From NCBI RefSeq assembly GCF_003097495.1, contig NZ_QEOP01000002.1:1116001-1180000 (forward strand): 64,000 bases of DNA. The letters are read 5' to 3'. The notes below the pieces were generated by a model, which was not told where the DNA came from, searched no databases, and worked only from the letters and a program-made list of their open reading frames with translations. This document shows positions 8,701-16,088 of this stretch, one piece after another. This stretch comes from Amnibacterium flavum. Lineage in GTDB: Bacteria; Actinomycetota; Actinomycetes; Actinomycetales; Microbacteriaceae. Within the stretch, counting starts at the first letter, position 1; the number at the start of each line of letters is the position of its first letter. Made by a program: the position numbers and the translations under genes.

Positions 8701-8731
8701 TCCCCGAGCGAGGCCGGGAAGGCTCAGGCGG

Positions 8732-9700
8732 TCAGAGAGGATTCTCTCGACCGTCGGCGAAGCCGTCCCGGCCATCGCCGCGCTTGCGGAGGTACTGCTC
8801 GAACTCCTGGGCGATCGCCTCGCCGCTCGCCTCGGGCGAGTCGACCGTGTCGCGAGCCTGCTCGAGCTGCTCGATGTAGGCCGCCATGTCCTCGTCATCA
8901 CCGGCGAGGGCATCGATGCCCGACTCCCACGCCGCCGCCTCGTCTTCGAGGTCGCCGCGCGGGACCGGGACGCCGATGATCTCCTCGAGCTTCTCGATGA
9001 GGGCCAGCGTCGCCTTGGGCGACGGGGCGTTGTGAACGTAATGGGGCACGGACGCCCAGATCGAGACCGTCGGGATTCCGACGACATCGGCGACGTCGGC
9101 GAGCACCGACAGGATCCCGACGGGCCCCTCGTAGGCGCTGCGCTCCATGCCGAACTCGAGTCGCACCTCGGCGCTCTCGCTCGAGGAGAACACGGAAATC
9201 GGCCGGGTGTGCGGCACGTCGGCGAGCATGGCGCCCAGCACGACGATGCCCGTGATGTCGTGCACCAGTGCCTGGTCGAGGATCTCCGCCGCGAAGCTCT
9301 TCCAGCCGCGCGAAGGCTCGCTGCCGACCAGCACGAAGATGTTGTCGACGAGGCTGAGGCTCGTCTCGTCGTCATCCGAGTCGCCGTCGTCCTGCTGATC
9401 CACAGACAGCGGCGTCTCGGGCTCGATCGAGCGGGGGAGCACCGCACCCGAGGTCGGGGGACCGAATACGGTCGCCGACGGCCAGCGGAGGCGACGCTTG
9501 CCCTCGTCGTCGACATAGATGACGGGGCGCGTGAACTGGTAGTCGAAGTACTGCTCGGGGTCTGCCTCGTGCAGTGCGACCAGGCCGAGCGCATCGCGCA
9601 GCATGGTGACCGCGCCCGACGCGGCCTCGCCTGCGTCGTTCCAGCCCTCGAAGGCCACGACGAGGATGCGTCCGTCGCCGAAGCGTCGCTTCTGCTCCAC
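8732..9700 (-). CDS. PAC2-family protein
   Basis: A 322-residue member of the PAC2 (proteasome-assembly-chaperone-like, PF09754) family, seen in the start RILVVAFEGWNDAGEAASGA and the core LVGSEPSRGWKSFAAEIL. The family is widespread in actinobacteria, including species without proteasomes, and its bacterial function is unsettled. I choose GTG 9700 because GGAGAGGG lies about 8 nt upstream; the open frame extends to a TTG at 9739 without a binding site. It sits divergently beside the HAD-trmI-pafBC block, the region that carries proteasome genes in mycobacteria. Confidence 0.88.
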   Translation of the reverse strand: MEQKRRFGDGRILVVAFEGWNDAGEAASGAVTMLRDALGLVALHEADPEQYFDYQFTRPVIYVDDEGKRRLRWPSATVFGPPTSGAVLPRSIEPETPLSVDQQDDGDSDDDETSLSLVDNIFVLVGSEPSRGWKSFAAEILDQALVHDITGIVVLGAMLADVPHTRPISVFSSSESAEVRLEFGMERSAYEGPVGILSVLADVADVVGIPTVSIWASVPHYVHNAPSPKATLALIEKLEEIIGVPVPRGDLEDEAAAWESGIDALAGDDEDMAAYIEQLEQARDTVDSPEASGEAIAQEFEQYLRKRGDGRDGFADGRENPL

Positions 9701-9775
9701 GTGCCCACCCTCTCCCGCCCGCGAGCGGACGTCATACAAGGATAGGTCTTCGCCAGCCCTCTAAACTTGACGCCC

Positions 9776-10483
9776 GTGACCTCCGACCTTCCTTCCGCCG
9801 TGCTCTGGGACATGGACGGCACGCTGGTCGACAGCGAACCGTACTGGTTCGAGGCTCAGTCCGAGCTCATCGAGTCGTTCGGAGGCAGCTGGACCGACGA
9901 GGAGGCCCTCGAGCTGGTCGGCGCCGGCCTGTGGGTCACCGCCGACACGATGCAGAGGAAGGGCATCCCCTGGGATGCCGACCGCATCGTCGACCACCTG
10001 ACCGACGAGGTCATGGTCCGCATCCGCCGTCAGGTGCCCTGGCGTCCCGGTGCGCGCGAGCTGCTCGCGTCCGCCCGTGCCGCGGGGGTCCCGTGCGCGA
10101 TGGTGACCATGTCGATCAGGCGGATGGCCGAGCTCGTCGCCGAGAGCCTGTCCGTCGAACTCGCCGATGACGACCTCTTCGTGACCCTGGTGACGGGCGA
10201 CGAGGTGACCGAACCGAAGCCCCACCCCGAGGCGTACCTGCTCGCGGCGGAGCTGCTCGAGGTCGATCCGTCGCGGTGCGTCGCGATCGAGGATTCGCCG
10301 ACCGGGGCAGCCGCCGCGGTTGCCGCAGGAGCTGCGACGATCGGGGTTCCCCACATCGTCCCCATCACGGGGTCGGCTCGGCTGACCGTATGGCCGACTC
10401 TCGAGGGGCGCACGGTGACCGACCTCGCAGACGTCCTCGCCGGGCACAGCAGCCGGGTCGGCGACGAGGAGCGCTCCGCATGA
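9776..10483 (+). CDS. HAD-family phosphatase
   Basis: A 235-residue haloacid-dehalogenase-type hydrolase. Motif I is VLWDMDGTLVDSEPYW (nucleophile and acid/base aspartates), motif II is CAMVTMSIRRM, motif III contains EPKPHPEAYL, and motif IV is IEDSPTGAAAAVAAG, all in order with a small helical cap. It resembles beta-phosphoglucomutase-like phosphatases; substrate unknown. GTG 9776 follows TAAACT (9762-9767) by 8 nt and is a predicted leaderless start. The stop overlaps the trmI start as ATGA, so translation of the two genes is probably coupled. Confidence 0.9.
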   Translation: MTSDLPSAVLWDMDGTLVDSEPYWFEAQSELIESFGGSWTDEEALELVGAGLWVTADTMQRKGIPWDADRIVDHLTDEVMVRIRRQVPWRPGARELLASARAAGVPCAMVTMSIRRMAELVAESLSVELADDDLFVTLVTGDEVTEPKPHPEAYLLAAELLEVDPSRCVAIEDSPTGAAAAVAAGAATIGVPHIVPITGSARLTVWPTLEGRTVTDLADVLAGHSSRVGDEERSA

Positions 10484-11571
10484 CAGACATCCACCCCACC
10501 GCCGCCGCGAGCCTCACCCCGGGCACCTCGGCGCCCACGTTCTCGGGACCGTTCCGCGAGGGCGACCGGGTCCAGCTGACAGGTCCCAAGGGCCGCCTCA
10601 ACACGATCATCCTCGGCGCGGGCAAGCAGTTCCACAGCCACAGGGGCACCCTGGACCACGACTCGCTCATCGGCCTGCCCGACGGCTCGGTCGTCGAGAA
10701 CTCGGCCGGCGTCCGCTACCTCGCTCTCCGCCCCCTTCTCAGCGACTTCGTGATGTCGATGCCGCGCGGGGCCGCGATCGTCTACCCCAAGGACGCGGCG
10801 CAGATCGTCGCCCGTGCCGATGTGTTCCCCGGGGCGACCGTCGTCGAGGCCGGCGTGGGCAGCGGGGCGCTCAGCCTCTGGCTCCTCCGCGCGATCGGTC
10901 CGGCCGGAACCCTCATCTCGTTCGAGCGCCGTGAGGAGTTCGCCGAGGTCGCCCGCGGCAACGTGATCGGCTTCTCCGGCGAGGACCCCGAGAACTGGAG
11001 CATCGTCCTCGGCGACCTCGTCGAGCAGCTGCCCGGAGCGGCGAAGGACGGGACCGTCGACCGCGTGGTGCTCGACATGCTCGCCCCGTGGGAGTGCATC
11101 GACGTCGTCGCGGACGCCCTGACGCCCGGCGGCGTCGTGCTCTGCTACGTCGCGACCGTCACCCAGCTCTCCCGCGTCGCCGAGGCGATCCGGGACACCG
11201 GCCTCTTCACCGACCCCGAGTCGAACGAGACCCTGGTCAGGGGCTGGCACGTCGAGGGCCTCGCCGTCCGGCCCGACCATCGCATGGTCGCCCATACCGG
11301 CTTCCTCATCACCGCTCGTCGGCTCGCTCCCGGCGCGGTGCTCCCGAAGCCCGTTCGACGCAGCTCGAAGACAGAGTACGGCGACGAGGATGTCGAACTC
11401 TGGACTCCCGGCGCGGTCGGGGAGCGGACCGTGAGCGACAAGAGCCTGCGCCGCCGCGTACGCGAGGCCAAGGCCGGAGCCGCCGCCTCGATCGCCCGCG
11501 AGGGCAGGGACGACCCGGACGCGCGGGTCGAGGGGGACGACTCGGTGGCCGACGGCGCGCAGGTAGACTGA
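10480..11571 (+). CDS. trmI: tRNA (adenine-58-N1)-methyltransferase TrmI
   Basis: A 363-residue class I methyltransferase that makes m1A58 in the T-loop of tRNAs. The N-terminal beta domain includes GPKGRLNTIILGAGKQFHSH; the SAM-binding loop is VVEAGVGSGALSLWLL, and a later DRVVLDMLAPWE supplies the catalytic-site aspartate expected in the family. The C-terminal 60 residues are a charged extension. It starts with an ATGA overlap on the HAD gene. In mycobacteria this gene stands immediately upstream of the mpa-dop-pup-prcBA proteasome genes; here it is followed by an FKBP lipoprotein and pafB. Confidence 0.95.
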   Translation: MTDIHPTAAASLTPGTSAPTFSGPFREGDRVQLTGPKGRLNTIILGAGKQFHSHRGTLDHDSLIGLPDGSVVENSAGVRYLALRPLLSDFVMSMPRGAAIVYPKDAAQIVARADVFPGATVVEAGVGSGALSLWLLRAIGPAGTLISFERREEFAEVARGNVIGFSGEDPENWSIVLGDLVEQLPGAAKDGTVDRVVLDMLAPWECIDVVADALTPGGVVLCYVATVTQLSRVAEAIRDTGLFTDPESNETLVRGWHVEGLAVRPDHRMVAHTGFLITARRLAPGAVLPKPVRRSSKTEYGDEDVELWTPGAVGERTVSDKSLRRRVREAKAGAAASIAREGRDDPDARVEGDDSVADGAQVD

Positions 11572-11621
11572 TCGCCGGTCGCGACGGTGGCCGACTTCCA
11601 GTCAGAACGGCATCTCTCCCG

Positions 11622-12572
11622 ATGAACAGACGTCTCGTGCGCCAGATCACCGCACTCGCCACTGCCGGCACGCTCACGCTCACGCTCGCCGCCTGCTCGA
11701 CCGGTGACCCGCAGGCCTGCACAACCGGGCCCGACGGTGCCGCCGCCGACACGATCACCGCGACGGGCGACTTCGGCTCGGCCCCTCAGATCGACTTTCC
11801 GACGCCACTGAACTCCAACGGCGTCCAGACGCACACCCTCGTCGAGGGTGACGGCCCCACCGCCCAGGACGGGCAGTACATCACCGTCGACATCACGCTC
11901 CTCAAGGGCTCCGACGGCTCCGTCCTCCAGCAGACCTCCTACGACCCCACCAGCCCGACGTCCTTCCTGTTCAGCGGCCTCGCGATCCCCGCTCTCAAGA
12001 CCGGCCTCGAGTGCCAGCCGACCGGCTCCCGCGTCGCAGTGACGATGCCTGTCGGCGATGCCTTCCCCGACGGAGCGCCCCAGGGCCTGACCGACGACGA
12101 TACCCTCGTCGCGGTCGTCGACCTGGTCTCGAGCGTCACCGCCCGCGCCCACGGCACCGTCCTTCCCGCCGTGTCCGGCGTCCCCTCGGTCGTCCGGGCT
12201 CCCGATGGCCGTCCCGGGATCACGCTGACCGGCGGTGAAGCGCCCGACGAGCTGAAGGTCGCGACCCTCATCGACGGCGATGGAGACGAGACCGTCGCCG
12301 AGGGCGACAGCGTGCTCGTCCAGTACACGGGCGTCCTCTGGGACGGCGGAACGGTCTTCGACTCGTCCTGGGAGAACGGCGCCCCCGTCACCCTGGCGGC
12401 CGACGAGGATTCCGTGATCCCGGGCTTCGCCAAGGCGATCATCGGCAAGAAGGTCGGGTCCCAGGTCGTCGCGGTGCTCCCGCCCGACGAGGGCTACGGT
12501 GACACGGAGCAGGGGACGATCCCCGCGGGTTCGACCCTCGTCTTCGTGATCGACATCCTCGCAATCGGCTAG
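11622..12572 (+). CDS. Lipoprotein with two FKBP-type PPIase domains
   Basis: A 316-residue exported lipoprotein. A type II signal peptide ends in the lipobox LTLAAC with the acylated Cys25. Two FKBP units follow: residues about 65-170 (DGQYITVDITLLKGSDGSVL..., poorly conserved) and residues about 215-316, with VQYTGVLWDGGTVFDSSWEN and PPDEGYGD, which is a standard FKBP core. It probably assists folding of proteins outside the membrane. TAGACT (11564-11569), overlapping the trmI stop, would serve as its promoter. It ends 10 nt before pafB. Confidence 0.92.
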   Translation: MNRRLVRQITALATAGTLTLTLAACSTGDPQACTTGPDGAAADTITATGDFGSAPQIDFPTPLNSNGVQTHTLVEGDGPTAQDGQYITVDITLLKGSDGSVLQQTSYDPTSPTSFLFSGLAIPALKTGLECQPTGSRVAVTMPVGDAFPDGAPQGLTDDDTLVAVVDLVSSVTARAHGTVLPAVSGVPSVVRAPDGRPGITLTGGEAPDELKVATLIDGDGDETVAEGDSVLVQYTGVLWDGGTVFDSSWENGAPVTLAADEDSVIPGFAKAIIGKKVGSQVVAVLPPDEGYGDTEQGTIPAGSTLVFVIDILAIG

Positions 12573-12582
12573 GTCGATCGCG

Positions 12583-13596
12583 GTGGCAGAAGCGGTTCCC
12601 GCCGAGGAGCGGCTCTTCAGCCTCGTGCTCGCACTCGTCGCCACGGAGCACGGCCTGACCAAGGCCGACATCCTCTCCAGCGTCCAGGGCTACCGCCAGC
12701 GCTATCAGCCCGGCGGCGACAACGCGACGCTCGAGCGGCAATTCGAGCGCGATAAGGACGACATCCGCGACCTCGGCGTGCCCCTCGAGACACTCGAGTC
12801 GCCGCTCGAGGTCGGCAACAACCACCTGCTCCGGTACCGGATCCCCAAGGGCGCCTACGACCTGCCGGGGGAAGTGGTGTTCACCGCGGAGGAGACCACC
12901 CTGTTGAACCTCGCGGCCGAGGTGTGGCGCGAGGGCTCCCTGTCGAGCGAATCCCGGCGCGCGCTGCTCAAGCTGCGCTCGCTCGGGGTCGACGTCGACG
13001 ACACCACGATCGGCTACGCCCCTCGGGTGCGCGTGCGCGAACCGGCATTCGACGCCCTCGCCGAGGCGATCTCCCGCCACCTCGTCGTCCGGTTCGACTA
13101 CGTCAAACCCGGCGAGACGGCGGCTGTGACCCGATCGGTCGAGCCGTGGGCCCTGGTGAAACACGAGGGCCGCTGGCATCTGTCGGCGTTCGACCTCGAC
13201 CGGGGCGCGAAGCGCACCTTCCTACTCAGCCGCATCGTCGGAACGGTGACGAAGACCCGCACGACCTTCACCCCTCCCGATGGCGACCCCGCCGAGGAGG
13301 CGCTCGCCGACCTGCAGCGCGTCTTCGACTCCGGGCAGGTGATCGTCGACGTCGTCCCGGGCTCCGATGCCGAGCTGCGGCTCGAGGGACGGGACCGGAG
13401 AACCGGCATCGAGGCCGGCGAGGGCGGACGTCGCCGACTGGTCATCGGGTGCTCCGACCCCGCCCTCCTCGCCGATGAACTGGCCTCCTACGGTCCCGAG
13501 GCGAAGGTCGTCTCGCCCGAATCGGTGCGCGCCGGTGTGATCGAGCGACTCCGACGGGTCGCGAGATCGCACGTTCCCGTGGGGGAGGCCCGCTGA
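12583..13596 (+). CDS. pafB: PafB, WYL-domain transcriptional regulator
   Basis: A 337-residue regulator with an N-terminal helix-turn-helix (about 1-75) and a central WYL domain (about 150-230, with EPWALVKHEGRWHLSAFDLD), then a WCX extension. In mycobacteria PafB and PafC act together as the PafBC activator of the LexA-independent DNA-damage response, probably sensing single-stranded DNA. Start GTG 12583, 10 nt after the FKBP stop. The stop codon overlaps the pafC start (TGATG), so the partners are translationally coupled. The name comes from proteasome accessory factor, although no proteasome genes are present here. Confidence 0.93.
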   Translation: MAEAVPAEERLFSLVLALVATEHGLTKADILSSVQGYRQRYQPGGDNATLERQFERDKDDIRDLGVPLETLESPLEVGNNHLLRYRIPKGAYDLPGEVVFTAEETTLLNLAAEVWREGSLSSESRRALLKLRSLGVDVDDTTIGYAPRVRVREPAFDALAEAISRHLVVRFDYVKPGETAAVTRSVEPWALVKHEGRWHLSAFDLDRGAKRTFLLSRIVGTVTKTRTTFTPPDGDPAEEALADLQRVFDSGQVIVDVVPGSDAELRLEGRDRRTGIEAGEGGRRRLVIGCSDPALLADELASYGPEAKVVSPESVRAGVIERLRRVARSHVPVGEAR

Positions 13597-14570
13597 TGGC
13601 GAACCCCATGCAGGCGCAGGACAAGCTGACGTTCCTGCTCTCCCTCGTGCCCTACCTGATCGAGCACGACGGCGTCGATGTCCCCGAAGCCGCGGCGCAC
13701 TTCGGCGTCAGCGACGACGAGATGCGGGCGGCGGTCCGCCTGATCGCCGTGTCCGGCATCCCCGGTGACAGCTCGGCGTACCAGCCCGACGACCTGTTCG
13801 ACATCAACTGGGACGCCTTCGAGGAGGACGACCGGATCGAGCTGACCCACGCCGTCGCGATCGACGACTCGCCCCGCTTCTCGGCGAGGGAGGCCGCCGC
13901 GCTGCTCGCCGGCCTGCAGTACCTGTCGGCGCTGCCCGAGAACCTCGACCGCGCGACGATCGCATCGCTGTCGCGCAAACTCGCATCCGGCGCGTCGGCC
14001 GCCCCCAGCCCGGTCGCCGTCGCTGCCGGCGCTGCCGCCTCGCTCGTGGCTCCGTTGCGCGCCGCTCTGATCGCGGGTGTCCGGATCGAATTCGACTACC
14101 GCACGGCTCGCGGAGACAGCGAACGCCGCATCGTCGACCCTCTGCGCATCGACTCCGAGGATCAGAACTGGTACCTGAGGGCCTGGGATCACGGACGAGA
14201 AGCCGTTCGCACCTTCCGGCTCGACCGGATGAGCTCTCTCACGACGACCGATCAGCCCATCAGCAGGACGGGACGCGACGTCGCCCTGCCCGACTCGCTG
14301 TTCGAGACCTCTCCCGACGACCTGACGGTGCGGATCGAGGTGAGCGACAGCGCGCTGCCCCTGCTCGGCGACTTCCTCCCGGACGGCACCCGCACCTCGA
14401 AGGGCAGCATCCGCGGACTCACCGACGCGACAGTCCGCGTCGGGCACTATCACGGGCTCAAGCGGCTGGTCGCGAGTCTCCCGGGTCTCGTCACGGTGCT
14501 CGGTCCCGCGGACGCCCGCGCGACCGTCGCCGACTGGGCGCGCGAGGGGCTCAGCCAGTACGACGACTGA
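13596..14570 (+). CDS. pafC: PafC, WYL-domain transcriptional regulator
   Basis: A 324-residue partner of PafB with the same HTH-WYL-WCX plan: an N-terminal HTH region (LSLVPYLIEHDGVDVPEAAA), a WYL domain containing VDPLRIDSEDQNWYLRAWDH around residues 180-200, and a C-terminal WCX part ending VLGPADARATVADWAREGL. PafB and PafC form one functional unit in mycobacteria, and the 1-nt stop/start overlap here agrees with equal synthesis. It is followed after 32 nt by a small membrane protein and the tat genes, the conserved actinobacterial order. Confidence 0.93.
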   Translation: MANPMQAQDKLTFLLSLVPYLIEHDGVDVPEAAAHFGVSDDEMRAAVRLIAVSGIPGDSSAYQPDDLFDINWDAFEEDDRIELTHAVAIDDSPRFSAREAAALLAGLQYLSALPENLDRATIASLSRKLASGASAAPSPVAVAAGAAASLVAPLRAALIAGVRIEFDYRTARGDSERRIVDPLRIDSEDQNWYLRAWDHGREAVRTFRLDRMSSLTTTDQPISRTGRDVALPDSLFETSPDDLTVRIEVSDSALPLLGDFLPDGTRTSKGSIRGLTDATVRVGHYHGLKRLVASLPGLVTVLGPADARATVADWAREGLSQYDD

Positions 14571-14602
14571 GGCGGCCGGCGCCCCGTCCTAGACTGGTGC
14601 AC

Positions 14603-14950
14603 ATGCCGTGGTGGTCGTGGGTCGTGATCTGGGGGATCCTCGTGCTCGCCCTCCTCGCCGTGCTCGCCGCCAGTGGGTGGATGCTGTTCCGCAAGGCGAT
14701 GACCGCCGCCGAGGCCCTCGGACAGCTCGTCGACCAGGCCGACCGGCTCGACGTCGCCCGCTCCGAACTCGACCCCGAGCACTTCGTCCCCGCCGCGATC
14801 CGCCCGCACAGCGAGGTGTCCGCCGAGTACGAGGTCATCGCCGAGGCGCGTACCGCTCGTCGTCAGGCTCGCCACGAGAAACGACTCGCTCGGGGACGCG
14901 AGCTCGTCTCGCCCGAGGCGACCGCAGCGGCCGCGCGCGGCACGCTCTGA
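14603..14950 (+). CDS. Small single-span membrane protein
   Basis: A 115-residue protein with one N-terminal transmembrane helix (WSWVVIWGILVLALLAVLAA, residues about 4-24) and a long charged cytoplasmic helix rich in Ala, Glu and Arg, possibly a coiled coil. A protein of this type lies between pafC and tatA in many actinobacteria; I know of no assigned function. ATG 14603 is favoured over GTG 14597 because TAGACT (14590-14595) lies 7 nt before it, which would make the ATG the first codon of a leaderless mRNA. Confidence 0.7.
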   Translation: MPWWSWVVIWGILVLALLAVLAASGWMLFRKAMTAAEALGQLVDQADRLDVARSELDPEHFVPAAIRPHSEVSAEYEVIAEARTARRQARHEKRLARGRELVSPEATAAAARGTL

Positions 14951-15045
14951 TCGGGTCCCGACCCGCTTCCCGCACTCACGGCTTACCCTCTGCGGCGCAC
15001 GGTACACTCGGCTTTCCGCGATAACCATACGAAGGGTCGCCCCCG

Positions 15046-15297
15046 ATGCTCGGAAACCTGACCGGTTGGCATTTCCTGATCGTCCTGCTCGTCATCCTGC
15101 TCATCTTCGGAGCGACGAAGCTCCCCGCGCTGGCCAAGGGCGTCGGACAGTCGATGAAGATCCTCAAGAACGAGATCAAGAGCGACGATCCGCCCGCAGC
15201 GAAGAGCGAGGCTGCTGAGCAGCCCGTGTACACGCAGGATCCGCCCGCCAGCACCGTGCGTTCGGCCGCCGAGCCGGACTACAAGTCCGAGAAGTAG
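15046..15297 (+). CDS. tatA: Sec-independent translocase subunit TatA
   Basis: An 83-residue TatA-family protein: a short N-terminal membrane helix (WHFLIVLLVILLIFGATKLP), the conserved FG-x-x-K/R-L-P hinge, an amphipathic helix ALAKGVGQSMKILKNEI, and a Pro/Ala-rich, poorly ordered C-terminus. TatA oligomers form the pore through which folded proteins carrying twin-arginine signals cross the membrane. Promoter TACACT at 15003-15008 and a GAAGGG ribosome-binding site before the ATG. It is followed by tatC after 5 nt, so the two are an operon. No tatB is seen in the window. Confidence 0.96.
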   Translation: MLGNLTGWHFLIVLLVILLIFGATKLPALAKGVGQSMKILKNEIKSDDPPAAKSEAAEQPVYTQDPPASTVRSAAEPDYKSEK

Positions 15298-15302
15298 GCA
15301 CT

Positions 15303-16088
15303 TTGGCGCGCCAAGGGCGCGGCACGAACCGCGAGCGCACGATGACGCTCGGGGGTCACCTGGTCGAGCTGCGCAAACGACTCTTCATCGCGGGGATCGC
15401 ACTGCTGCTCGGCACCATCGTCGGCTTCGTGATCTCCGAGTACATCTGGGACGCCCTCCGATCACCGGTGCTGGTCATCGCGAAGCAGCACAACGCGAGC
15501 ATCAACTACACCAACATCTCCGAGGCGTTCGATCTCCGTCTGCAGATCGCGTTCTACGCGGGTCTGCTGCTGTCCGCTCCCGTCTGGCTGTACCAGATCT
15601 GGGCATTCATCGTCCCCGGTCTGACCAAGCGCGAGAGGGCATACAGCTTCGGCTTCTTCTTCGCCGCGGTTCCGCTGTTCTTCGGCGGCTGCTACGCCGG
15701 ATGGCTGGTGTGGCCGCACATCGTCGAGCTGATGGCCAGCTTCGTCCCGAGCGAGGACTCCAGCTTCTACAGCGCCCGCTACTACTTCGACTTCGTCCTC
15801 AAGCTGATCCTCGTCGTCGGGGTCGGATTCGTGCTGCCCGTCTTCGTGGTGCTGCTCAATTTCGTCGGTGTCATCTCCGCGCGCAGCATCATCCGGGCCT
15901 GGAGATGGGCGATCATCGCCATCACCGTCTTCACGGCGCTGGCAACCCCCGCCGCCGACGTGTTCTCGATGTTCCTGCTCGCGATCCCGATGGTGGTGCT
16001 CTACTTCGCCTCCTGGTTCGTCGCCTGGATCCACGACCGCCAGGTGGCGCGCAAGCAGGACGTGCTGTCCGCTGAGCTCGCCGTATGA
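15303..16088 (+). CDS. tatC: Sec-independent translocase subunit TatC
   Basis: A 261-residue polytopic protein with about six membrane helices; it is the twin-arginine signal receptor of the Tat system. The family signature HLVELRKRLF starts near residue 18, and the conserved IAFYAGLLLSAPVWLYQIWA with its following PGLTKRER loop is present. The likely start is TTG 15303 behind GAAGTAGG; ATG 15342 is an alternative that would leave only a few residues before the signature. The stop overlaps the helY start (ATGA). Confidence 0.95.
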   Translation: MARQGRGTNRERTMTLGGHLVELRKRLFIAGIALLLGTIVGFVISEYIWDALRSPVLVIAKQHNASINYTNISEAFDLRLQIAFYAGLLLSAPVWLYQIWAFIVPGLTKRERAYSFGFFFAAVPLFFGGCYAGWLVWPHIVELMASFVPSEDSSFYSARYYFDFVLKLILVVGVGFVLPVFVVLLNFVGVISARSIIRAWRWAIIAITVFTALATPAADVFSMFLLAIPMVVLYFASWFVAWIHDRQVARKQDVLSAELAV